Assembly (NCBI GenBank): GCA_020720345.1
Contig: DYOT01000007.1
Location: 1-22,062 of the forward strand
Length of the DNA stretch: 22,062 bases
Source of the DNA: Candidatus Caenarcanum sp.
GTDB lineage: Bacteria > Cyanobacteriota > Vampirovibrionia > Gastranaerophilales > UBA9971
Reading direction: 5' to 3'
Positions within the stretch are counted from its first letter, which is position 1. Each line of letters starts with the position of its first letter. Below are positions 6,667 to 14,073 of the stretch, one piece after another. The position numbers and the translations under genes were made by a program. The notes under the pieces are model-generated. The model worked only from the letters and a program-made list of their open reading frames with translations. It was not told the origin of the DNA and ran no database searches.

Positions 6667-8892
6667 TTAAATTTGCTTAATTCTTTCTTTAGCGTATTTT
6701 GCGTATTGATCTGTTGAAGAACCTGATTTTTGGATGAAAACAATATACCATTTTTTTGCTTCAATGCGGTTATTGAGAGCATCATAATCAACAGCAACTG
6801 CGTAATAAGCATAAGACAGTTCAGGTTTAAGTTTTACTGCCAGTTTGTAATCGGCAATCGCTAACTGATATTTTTTAAGAGCATCATAAACCATGCCACG
6901 ATAATAATAAACATCACTGTTTTGCGGGCTTTTCATTGCAAGTGTGTTAAATGTAAGTATAGCCTCGGTGTATTTACCTTTGCTGTATTCATCTATTCCT
7001 TTTTGCAGGGCATTGGTTTCAACAGTCTTTTTGATTGTAACCTTTGAATCTTCCAATGCCTTTTTTATATCTTTATTTGAAGGGTCTAAAGCCAGTGCTT
7101 TCGTATAAGCCTTAACAGCTTCAGCATTTTTATCCTGTGCGGAATATACAGTGCCTAAATAATAAAATGCCGTTGAATTTTTGTTATTGATTTCTGTAGC
7201 TTTTTTATAAGAGTTAACAGCTTCATTTAGTTTCTTGGAAGCCTGGTAAGCCGCTCCAAGATTTACATAAAGATCTGAATCAGGTTCGCTTATATTTATT
7301 ATGCTTAGATATTCCTTTACTGCTTCATTGTATTTGCCCTGATTATAAAGATTTATAGCATTTTGGTATCTTCCGGTAGCAGTTTCAGAATTAAGAGAAT
7401 TTAGCATCTCGGTCAATTTCTGGTTTTTGGGAGAAGCTTTCAATCCGTTCTCAAGAGCATAAATAGCATTTAAAGGCTGTTTTTTTTGCTTGTATATAAC
7501 TGCCATATTTAAATAAGCGTCTGTCAGTTTCGGGTTAATTGTAATTGCTTTTTTGTAATAGGTTATAGCTTCATCAATATTGCCTGTGGAGTGCAGTTGA
7601 TAGGCGTATTTGTACTGGGCAACTGAATCTGCCGGGTTGTTAACTGCAAAAGTTTTAAATATAGAAGTAACATCCTGAGGGTTAGGAAGCAGTTTTATTG
7701 TGTCAAAAAGTGCAATTTTGGCATCAGTATTTGTCGGGTCTTTGCTCAATACAAGTTGAAATTCTTTAACAGCGCTGTCAAGCTGCCCAATTTCCTTTAA
7801 GGCTGTTCCCCTGTAATAATGGGCAAGAAGATAATCAGGTTTTACCTCAATAATACTATCGTAGGCTTTTATGGCTGTAGTGAAGTCATTATTGGACTGA
7901 TATAAAGTCCCTATATTTAGTCTTAAGGTTATATCATTCGGGTTTATGCTTTGAGCAATTTGATATTCTTTTAATGCACCGTCAAAATCTTCTTTTTTCT
8001 GGAGAACGACTCCAAGATTCATATGAGCAACAGCGTCCTGTGGATTCTCCTGTAATTTTTTTATCCATATATCTTGAAGAGCGTTTAAAACTTGTATTTT
8101 ATCTTCATCTTTAGCCGTATTTAAGGCAATATTATACTCTTTAACCGCACTTTCAGCTTCTCCTGAGTTATGCAGTGATTTTGCAAGTTTTAAACGCAAC
8201 TCTATATTTCCTGAATTTTGAGCAACAGCTTTTTTATAATATTTTACTGCATTTTGATTGTTATCAAGGGCTGAATAAAGGTCTCCAATAGCTGTATAAA
8301 CAGGGAAGTCTGTTTGATTCCCCGCCAACGCCACGTTGAATTCCACCAGTGCTTCTCGGAATTTACCCTGCCCTCTTAATTCCCTTGCTATTTTCAATCT
8401 TGAAGATTTAGTGCTGCTTATCGCAGCATCTTTAAATATATTATCAAGGTCTGCTACTGCTATATTTAGATTTTCAGAGGCTTCGGGTATATTTGGAATA
8501 ATTTGGTCGTATTTTAAAAGATAAATAGCGTTTCTATAGTCATTTGCAGCCCTGCTAAAATCTTTTTGGTGGTTATAAAAATAAGTTCCCCTGTTTATAT
8601 AGGCAACCGCTAAATTAACCCTTGTATTATCTGTTTTTGGCGAAATATTTAATGCTTTTTCTAACGAATCAATGGCACTGGTGTATTGATCTGATTTTAA
8701 AAAATCCAGCCCTTCATTATAATAAATATTACCCTGGTCTTTATCTTCGATATTTTGATTAAGAATATCAGGGTCATAATTTTGAACAGGAGAGTTTATC
8801 TGGATATCCTGTGGAAAAGCAGCATTATTAAATCCAAAACTAAAATAAATGGCGGGTAAAATAAGAAATAAAACTTTAATTTTATCTGTCAT
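6667..8892 (-). CDS. Large secreted or periplasmic TPR protein
   Basis: The start is ATG 8890-8892, where GGAG lies 7 nt upstream. An upstream in-frame ATG (8949) adds 19 residues, lacks such a site and would bury the signal peptide. The 741-residue product opens with MTDKIKVLFLILPAIYFSFG, a Sec-type signal peptide, with possible cleavage after about residue 25. Most of the rest is TPR repeats, at least fourteen by eye, including clear units such as AVKAYTKALALDPSNKD and SAVKEFQLVLSKDPTNTD. No enzymatic domain is visible. It is first in a close run with the membrane-anchored unknown, dus and prfB. A role as an envelope scaffold is inference. Its TPRs resemble those of the 503-2149 protein in type only. 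Confidence 0.88.
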   Translation of the reverse strand: MTDKIKVLFLILPAIYFSFGFNNAAFPQDIQINSPVQNYDPDILNQNIEDKDQGNIYYNEGLDFLKSDQYTSAIDSLEKALNISPKTDNTRVNLAVAYINRGTYFYNHQKDFSRAANDYRNAIYLLKYDQIIPNIPEASENLNIAVADLDNIFKDAAISSTKSSRLKIARELRGQGKFREALVEFNVALAGNQTDFPVYTAIGDLYSALDNNQNAVKYYKKAVAQNSGNIELRLKLAKSLHNSGEAESAVKEYNIALNTAKDEDKIQVLNALQDIWIKKLQENPQDAVAHMNLGVVLQKKEDFDGALKEYQIAQSINPNDITLRLNIGTLYQSNNDFTTAIKAYDSIIEVKPDYLLAHYYRGTALKEIGQLDSAVKEFQLVLSKDPTNTDAKIALFDTIKLLPNPQDVTSIFKTFAVNNPADSVAQYKYAYQLHSTGNIDEAITYYKKAITINPKLTDAYLNMAVIYKQKKQPLNAIYALENGLKASPKNQKLTEMLNSLNSETATGRYQNAINLYNQGKYNEAVKEYLSIINISEPDSDLYVNLGAAYQASKKLNEAVNSYKKATEINNKNSTAFYYLGTVYSAQDKNAEAVKAYTKALALDPSNKDIKKALEDSKVTIKKTVETNALQKGIDEYSKGKYTEAILTFNTLAMKSPQNSDVYYYRGMVYDALKKYQLAIADYKLAVKLKPELSYAYYAVAVDYDALNNRIEAKKWYIVFIQKSGSSTDQYAKYAKERIKQI

Positions 8893-8963
8893 TGTTGTGC
8901 TCCAGTTTATACTTAACTTAAGTAAAATATAACATAAATTAATCTGCAAAAAAGTTAATAAAA

Positions 8964-9036
8964 ATACATAAAAATTAATAAAACTTGAATCCTATTCTAA
9001 TAATAACCTAACACTATTCATTTAATTTTTATGTAT
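8964..9036. repeat. Perfect 15-bp inverted repeat between divergent genes
   Basis: ATACATAAAAATTAA (8964-8978) and TTAATTTTTATGTAT (9022-9036) are exact reverse complements separated by 43 nt. The dyad centre (about 9000) lies roughly midway between the divergent starts at 8892 and 9103. It could be a pair of binding half-sites or a stem-loop. Confidence 0.6.
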
Positions 9037-9102
9037 GATTAATTTGTAAAAATAAATCTGTAAAAATAATAATTGTGTAGTTGTATAAATACTGAAACAA
9101 AG

Positions 9103-9840
9103 ATGAATATAAATAGGGATATAAATAATTATATAAGCAAAGATACAAGGCGGACGGGAATTTCTATTTCTCAAAAGGAAAAGAAAAACAATAACAGTTC
9201 CCAGATAAATTTTAGTGCAATAAACCTTAATAATATAGCAGATAAACCGGGTCTTTTTAAAAGAGCCGGCTTATTTTTAGAAAGAAATTGCAAAAATTTT
9301 CTTGAAGGGGATTCTAATCCATATGTCCTGGATATAGTTAACTTTGGAAGTAAAATTATAATTTCACCGCTTATGATACTGGCAATAGCACCTTTTACAA
9401 GAGATTGGAATAAAGACAAAGACGCTATTAAAGCATCTGCAATTCTCCATCCTATTCAAGCCGCCTTGACTTTAACATTTGCAATCGTTTCCAGCTTAAT
9501 AACAAATAAAGTAATTGACAAGTTTGCCCGAAAAGGGACTCTGTGTAAACCTATAGACCCTGAATTTGCGCATATGTTTGACCCTATAAGAAATAAAGAA
9601 TTCGGGGCCGAAAACCTTGGAAAGCTTAAAAAGCTTAATACTGTTGCGTTTACACTACTTATGATACCTGTTGCGGGCAAAATATTAGACTCTATACTTC
9701 CAAGAATACTTAAAGATGATAAGCATATTAAATCTTCCGACAGAGTTCTTGACAGTATTTATGCGAGAAAACTTTATGTTCCCTTTGGAAAAACAGTGAA
9801 CGATAATAATGAGGTTAAACCAAATAAATTATATGCCTAG
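9103..9840 (+). CDS. Unknown membrane protein, first of an overlapping pair
   Basis: I do not recognise this 245-residue protein. The ATG at 9103 (MNINRDINN) is chosen over a TTG at 9073, and neither has a clear Shine-Dalgarno sequence. The N-terminal 45 residues are polar, Asn/Lys-rich and likely disordered (with INFSAINLNN at about 35-44). Three hydrophobic segments follow at about 78-95, 117-138 and 178-202, joined by charged loops. No enzymatic motif or signal peptide is seen. Its last bases ATGCCTAG contain a start codon for the next gene, so the two are probably translated together. The segment from NKDKDAIK to FARKG loosely resembles a segment of the next protein. Confidence 0.75.
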   Translation: MNINRDINNYISKDTRRTGISISQKEKKNNNSSQINFSAINLNNIADKPGLFKRAGLFLERNCKNFLEGDSNPYVLDIVNFGSKIIISPLMILAIAPFTRDWNKDKDAIKASAILHPIQAALTLTFAIVSSLITNKVIDKFARKGTLCKPIDPEFAHMFDPIRNKEFGAENLGKLKKLNTVAFTLLMIPVAGKILDSILPRILKDDKHIKSSDRVLDSIYARKLYVPFGKTVNDNNEVKPNKLYA

Positions 9841-10309
9841 TATTCCAAAAGAAATATTTAGAAATTATGTAAAGCCAGTTCTGAAATACGGAACTGATGC
9901 CATTAAAAACGGTATTTCTGAAAATGATGCCAAGTTTATACTCGGATCGTCAATTTTGATGGACACAAGTCAGAATGTATATGATTATGTGGAAATTGGT
10001 AAAAATGATAAATTAAGTGATGATCATAAAAAATATCTTCAGGCTTATAAATTGACAAATGCAGGAGTAGAAGCAACTATCCAGCTGGCAGCAGGATCTA
10101 TAATCCTAAATAAGAAAGTTCAGGAGCATTTACGAGAATCATACGAAAAACTAACAGGTCATATTCCCGAAATGTGCATCAATAAAAATTTTAGGGTGCT
10201 GACTATTCTTGTAGGTTGTGTTGTGCTTGCAAAAAGAATTATTGCCCCGCTTATCGTAACGCCTTTAACAACATATATAAGAAAAAAACTTGAGGATAAA
10301 AAAGCTTAA
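9833..10309 (+). CDS. Unknown membrane protein, second of the overlapping pair
   Basis: The 158-residue product starts at ATG 9833, overlapping the previous stop by 8 nt. An ATG at 9809 would add eight residues (MRLNQINY). Hydrophobic segments lie at about 80-95 (GVEATIQLAAGSIILN) and 121-148 (VLTILVGCVVLAKRIIAPLI...), and the C-terminus is basic. I recognise no family. The spacing of a charged helix, an ATIQLAAG-type hydrophobic helix, NKKVQEHLR and a second hydrophobic hairpin mirrors the upstream protein, suggesting an old tandem duplication. A response-regulator gene follows after 72 nt with its own promoter-like sequence. Confidence 0.75.
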   Translation: MPSIPKEIFRNYVKPVLKYGTDAIKNGISENDAKFILGSSILMDTSQNVYDYVEIGKNDKLSDDHKKYLQAYKLTNAGVEATIQLAAGSIILNKKVQEHLRESYEKLTGHIPEMCINKNFRVLTILVGCVVLAKRIIAPLIVTPLTTYIRKKLEDKKA

Positions 10310-10335
10310 ATATTATGAACAAATTAAGGTATAAT
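10306..10335 (+). promoter_or_regulatory. Probable promoter of the two-component operon
   Basis: A consensus -10 TATAAT (10330-10335) lies 18 nt after a weak -35, TTAAAT (10306-10311). The predicted transcript starts near 10342. An 8-bp inverted repeat, AGGTATAA (10327-10334) with TTATACCT (10353-10360), covers the -10 and could be an operator. Confidence 0.45.
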
Positions 10336-10381
10336 TAATGTTTGTTACAATTTTATACCTGTAAAAAAAAAGGACATTGTT

Positions 10382-11074
10382 ATGGCTAATCCAAATATTG
10401 TTGTTGTTGAAGATGAGGAAGATATTCAGGAATTAATTGAATACAACCTAAATAAAAACCAATTTAACGCAATATCATATTTTTCAGGAGAAAAAGCTCT
10501 GGCGGCTATTCCGCAAATAATGCCCGATTTAATCCTTCTTGATATAATGCTTCCCGGAATGGACGGACTGGAAGTATGCAAAAAACTTAAAAATTCCGAG
10601 ATAACAAGGGAACTTCCTATAATTATGCTTACGGCAAGGGGCGAAGAGGAAGATATAATACGAGGCTTTGAGCATGGCGCCGATGATTATGTAACGAAGC
10701 CTTTTAGTCCGAAAGTTCTTATATCAAGAATAAAAGCAGTATTAAAAAGACAAAAAGTCGATAAATACGAGCAAGATTTGATTGTGAAAATACATGAACT
10801 AACAATAAATCCGCAAAAACATGAGTTTTTGCTGGGCAATTCTCCTTTAAAGCTTACAAATGCGGAATTCAAAGTGCTTCATTTACTTGCTTCAAAGCCA
10901 GGTTGGGTTTTAACCCGCTATCAGATTATTGATGAAATAAAAGGTGAGGACTACGAAGTAACAGACAGGTCGGTGGATGTCCTTATGGTCGGGTTAAGAA
11001 AAAAACTTGATAATTATGGCAGTTATATTGAAACTGTAAGAGGTGTCGGGTACAGGTTTAAGGAATCAGTTTAA
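10382..11074 (+). CDS. OmpR/PhoB-family response regulator
   Basis: This 230-residue transcription factor has an N-terminal receiver domain with acidic residues E10/D11, phosphoacceptor D54 (LILLDIMLPGMDG), T84 in IIMLTAR and K106 in VTKPF, so all switch residues are present. A winged-helix DNA-binding domain spans about 130-228 (LTNAEFKVLHLLASKPG, then VDVLMVGLRKKLD and IETVRGVGYRF). AAGGA lies about 7 nt before the ATG. The kinase gene follows after 32 nt, so this is the output half of a two-component pair. PhoB-like sequence does not establish phosphate as the signal, and no phosphate genes are adjacent. Confidence 0.96.
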   Translation: MANPNIVVVEDEEDIQELIEYNLNKNQFNAISYFSGEKALAAIPQIMPDLILLDIMLPGMDGLEVCKKLKNSEITRELPIIMLTARGEEEDIIRGFEHGADDYVTKPFSPKVLISRIKAVLKRQKVDKYEQDLIVKIHELTINPQKHEFLLGNSPLKLTNAEFKVLHLLASKPGWVLTRYQIIDEIKGEDYEVTDRSVDVLMVGLRKKLDNYGSYIETVRGVGYRFKESV

Positions 11075-11106
11075 ACTCATTTTTCCGATTTATGAAAGAG
11101 TAATAT

Positions 11107-12519
11107 ATGTTTAAAAAAAATCTTCTATGGTATTTATTTCCTTCATATTTAATTATAATAGCACTTTCATTATCACTGACAACCTGGCATGCCACGTATG
11201 ACTTTAGAAAATTTTATTTTAAAAAAGTAGAAACTAATCAGGAAACCATAATTAAGCTGTACGAAGATGAATTTGCTGATAAAATAAGCGCAAACAGCCT
11301 ACAAAAACTTGATAATATTTCAAAAAACATTGCTCAAAAGGCTTCTATTCGTATAACCATAATCACTACTGATGGAAAAGTTATTAGTGATTCTGATGAA
11401 GCTGCGTCGCATATGGAAAATCACAAAAATAGACCGGAAATCATTCAGGCATTGGCAGGTAAAACATCCAACGCGACAAGATACAGCAAAACCTTAAAAC
11501 AATATATGCTATATGTAGCGTCTCCACTTATTGATAAAGGGAAAATAGTCGGCGTAATAAGAACATCAGTGCCTATAAATTTACTTCAGCATAATTTAAA
11601 TACTTTATATCAAAAAATATTTGCTGCAGGGTTGATAACATCTTTAATTGCTATACTTATTAGTTATATATTCAGCAGAAAAATTCAGAAACCTCTTCTG
11701 GTCCTTGAAGAAAGTGCTCTTAAGTTTGCTGAAGGCGATTTTTCCTCAAAAGTGCCTATTCATTCTATAAAAGAAATAGGAGGGCTTGCTGAAGCTATGA
11801 ACATAATGGCTTCAAAGCTTAAGCAACTTGAAAACATCAGAAAAGATTTTGTTGCAAATGTTTCGCATGAATTAAAAACACCGGTAACCTCAATAAAAGG
11901 GTTTATAGAAACCTTGCAGGAAGGAGCGTTGGAAAACAGGGAAGAAGCGGAACATTTTCTTGATATAATTTCGAGACACACAAATAGATTAAATGCCATT
12001 ATAGAAGATCTTCTGGCTCTTTCAAGACTGGAACAGACTACAAATATTAATGAGCAAAGGCTGGAGAAAAGTCTGCTTTATCCGATATTGAAATCTGCAA
12101 TTCAGGTTTGTGAGGTCGGGGCAGAAAATAAATCAATAAAAATAAATCTGGAATGCAGCCAATATATTTATGCGTGGCTTGATACCCTGCTTTTTGAGCA
12201 GGCTATAGTTAATTTAGTAGATAATGCAATAAAATACAGCAACGAAAACAAAGAAGTAGCCATTGTTGCAGATATTACTGAAAAAGAAGTTATAATAAAT
12301 ATAATAGATCAGGGCAGTGGAATTCCGAAAGAGCATATTCCCCGTATATTTGAAAGATTTTACAGGGTTGACAAGGCAAGAAGCCGCAAGGCAGGTGGAA
12401 CAGGTCTCGGGCTTTCAATTGTAAAACATATTTTAAATTCTCATAAGGGGCATATAACGGTTGAAAGTGAAATAAATCAAGGAAGTATATTTACCATTCA
12501 TTTACCCAAAGAGTTATGA
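11107..12519 (+). CDS. PhoR-like membrane sensor histidine kinase
   Basis: The 470-residue protein has two transmembrane helices (about 8-27 and 171-189) bracketing an extracytoplasmic sensor region of about 140 residues that includes a PAS/CACHE-like stretch (ITIITTDGKVISDS and LYVASPLIDKGKIVGVIRTS). A HAMP linker (about 190-242) follows. The dimerisation domain carries phosphoacceptor H254 in FVANVSHELKTPVTS. The ATPase domain shows N373 in the N box (NLVDNAIKYSN), DQGSGIP (401-407), the F box FERFYRVD and GGTGLGLS (430-437). It is intact, and it should phosphorylate the adjacent regulator. Its stop lies 2 nt from the end of a convergent gene. Confidence 0.96.
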   Translation: MFKKNLLWYLFPSYLIIIALSLSLTTWHATYDFRKFYFKKVETNQETIIKLYEDEFADKISANSLQKLDNISKNIAQKASIRITIITTDGKVISDSDEAASHMENHKNRPEIIQALAGKTSNATRYSKTLKQYMLYVASPLIDKGKIVGVIRTSVPINLLQHNLNTLYQKIFAAGLITSLIAILISYIFSRKIQKPLLVLEESALKFAEGDFSSKVPIHSIKEIGGLAEAMNIMASKLKQLENIRKDFVANVSHELKTPVTSIKGFIETLQEGALENREEAEHFLDIISRHTNRLNAIIEDLLALSRLEQTTNINEQRLEKSLLYPILKSAIQVCEVGAENKSIKINLECSQYIYAWLDTLLFEQAIVNLVDNAIKYSNENKEVAIVADITEKEVIINIIDQGSGIPKEHIPRIFERFYRVDKARSRKAGGTGLGLSIVKHILNSHKGHITVESEINQGSIFTIHLPKEL

Positions 12520-12521
12520 TT

Positions 12522-13241
12522 TTACTGATTAGCAAGAAGTCCTAGTATTGTACTTGTCAGTTTATTTTCAGTTTTTATGTTTGCATATTCTTCATCGGTC
12601 AATGTTACATTGTTGGCTTTTTCATACTCACTCTTCATCTGCTTTATAAGGGCATCATTATTTTCTTTGGTAGGCTCAGGAATAGTGAAGTTTAATATGT
12701 TATTAATTCTACTTTGAGTGCCTGTTACCATTTGATTCCATCCTGAATTGTCAGATAAACTGCTATATGAGTTCATATTTAAAGAGGACAATCCACTCGA
12801 ATTAACACCGCTAATTCCTGTAGAGGCAGAACCTGAATTCAAGGCTGCAGAATATGTGTTAAACATATTTGTCAGGCTATTGTCTGTGTTGCTGAATACA
12901 CTTGTTCCGGCTGATTGGGAAGAGTAAGGCGATATATTTGCATTCAGGAGATTTGTTAAATTGCTGCTGTTTCCAAATATACCTGAAAATTGAAGAGGAT
13001 TTGAAACATTGCTGTTGTTAGTTTGTTGTTGATTAGATGAACTTTGCCCTTTTGAAAGAGAGAGGATTAAACCAATTCCAAGAGCTGTACGCAATGTTTC
13101 TAAATTGGCATCATCAAGATTAAGTGTCTGATCTGAATCAAATATTGATGCATCATTGGTGGTCTCTGTTGCAGCAGTATTATTTTCAAAACTTGTAGAC
13201 AATTTATTGATTAACGCTAAAACAATAGGATTTATTGACAT
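12522..13241 (-). CDS. Asn/Ser-rich orphan protein
   Basis: I do not recognise this 239-residue protein. A strong GAGGAG lies 9 nt before the ATG, supporting real translation. The N-terminal 65 residues are moderately ordered (MSINPIVLALINKL..., then ETLRTALGIGLILSLSKG). A long Ser/Asn/Gly/Thr low-complexity region spans about 67-165, and a charged helical tail (about 185-239) contains PTKENNDALIKQMKSEYEKA. There is no signal peptide and no clear membrane helix. It converges with the histidine kinase, the stops being 2 nt apart. In style it resembles the orphan at 3231-3701 (short, N-terminal NP motif, low complexity), but I see no alignable similarity. Confidence 0.78.
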   Translation of the reverse strand: MSINPIVLALINKLSTSFENNTAATETTNDASIFDSDQTLNLDDANLETLRTALGIGLILSLSKGQSSSNQQQTNNSNVSNPLQFSGIFGNSSNLTNLLNANISPYSSQSAGTSVFSNTDNSLTNMFNTYSAALNSGSASTGISGVNSSGLSSLNMNSYSSLSDNSGWNQMVTGTQSRINNILNFTIPEPTKENNDALIKQMKSEYEKANNVTLTDEEYANIKTENKLTSTILGLLANQ

Positions 13242-13560
13242 AAATATTATCTCCTCATGGCATATTATTATTGTGTTATGTAGAAACAGAACATATATTA
13301 AATATTAAATATCTACTTACTATATAAAAAACTTATGGTTCTGAAAAATTGCCTAACCTATTGAGATAAAATTTTTAAAATTTGGCGAAGTCCTTTTGCT
13401 ATAAAGATTTCAGAGGATGAAAAACAATTTTAACATCTCTTAATATTTTTAAACACAGATTTGATTATAAAAAATTGATTGTAAAAAATTGAAAAAAAAT
13501 ATAAAATAATTAAAAATATGGCTCATTTATAGTTCAAAATAGTATAAACAGGAAAAACTC
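13242..13560. other. AT-rich divergent intergenic region
   Basis: These 319 bases separate the divergent orphan gene and folK. I see no gene, RNA or riboswitch-like fold. The region holds the ribosome-binding sequence of the orphan at its left end, a short 14-bp tandem repeat at 13461-13500, and a weak promoter-like pair for folK: TTGAAA (13489-13494), a 16-nt gap, then TAAAAA (13511-13516). Confidence 0.6.
13461..13500. repeat. 14-bp AT-rich tandem repeat, about 2.8 copies
   Basis: TTGATTATAAAAAA (13461-13474) is followed directly by TTGATTGTAAAAAA (13475-13488), one base different, and a degenerate third copy TTGAAAAAAAAT (13489-13500). It lies 60-100 nt before folK. Confidence 0.55.
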
Positions 13561-14073
13561 ATGTCTATTGCATATTTATGCGCAGGTTCAAATATAGGGG
13601 ATAGAATTGGTTACATCCAGCAGGCGCACAACTTGTTAAATGACACAGAAGGCATTTGTGTGGTTGAGAGCTCAAGCCTTTATGAAACCGAACCTGTTGG
13701 ATATATTGACCAGGAATGGTTTATAAATGCGGTTCTCAAGATTCAAACAGACCTTGCGCCCGAAGAACTTTTAAACCAGTGTCTAAGAATAGAAAATCAG
13801 CTCGGCAGAACAAGATCTTCCGAGTTACCTCCAAATTTGCCGAGAACTCTTGATTTGGATATTTTGTTTTATGATGATAAGGTTATTTCAAACGAAACGC
13901 TTGAAATCCCTCATCAGAGAATGCATAAAAGAGCCTTTGCACTTGTTCCCATGCTTGAACTGGATGTTGAGTTTATTCACCCTGTGATGGGAAAAACCGT
14001 TTCTGAACTACATGAAATATTAGAAAACCCGGAAGAAGTTTATTTATATGGTACCAGAGGAATTAGTTTCTAA
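13561..14073 (+). CDS. folK: 6-hydroxymethyl-7,8-dihydropterin pyrophosphokinase (HPPK)
   Basis: FolK transfers pyrophosphate from ATP to 6-hydroxymethyl-dihydropterin, the step before dihydropteroate synthase in folate synthesis. The 170-residue protein is of normal length and shows AYLCAGSNIGDR (4-15), YETEPVGYIDQEWFINAV (41-58), PRTLDLDIL (94-102) with R95 and the magnesium-binding D98 and D100, and PHQRMHKRAFALVP (117-130). AGGA lies 7-8 nt before the ATG. It overlaps trpA by 26 nt and no other folate gene is adjacent. TrmFO, encoded nearby on the other strand, consumes a folate cofactor, but a functional link is only suggestive. Confidence 0.96.
   Translation: MSIAYLCAGSNIGDRIGYIQQAHNLLNDTEGICVVESSSLYETEPVGYIDQEWFINAVLKIQTDLAPEELLNQCLRIENQLGRTRSSELPPNLPRTLDLDILFYDDKVISNETLEIPHQRMHKRAFALVPMLELDVEFIHPVMGKTVSELHEILENPEEVYLYGTRGISF

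Noticed and set aside
6657..6812. N-terminal extension of the membrane-anchored unknown
   Set aside because: It overlaps the 3' end of the secreted TPR gene, and the ATG at 6656 places the membrane segment near the N-terminus just after the TPR stop.
9103..10309. One gene split by a frameshift rather than two genes
   Set aside because: The stop-start overlap ATGCCTAG is typical of coupled genes, and the second product has its own helix pattern repeating that of the first. Still, a split cannot be excluded without homologues.
13242..13560. Riboswitch or small RNA ahead of folK
   Set aside because: I find no conserved aptamer-like pairing or terminator, only AT-rich repeats.
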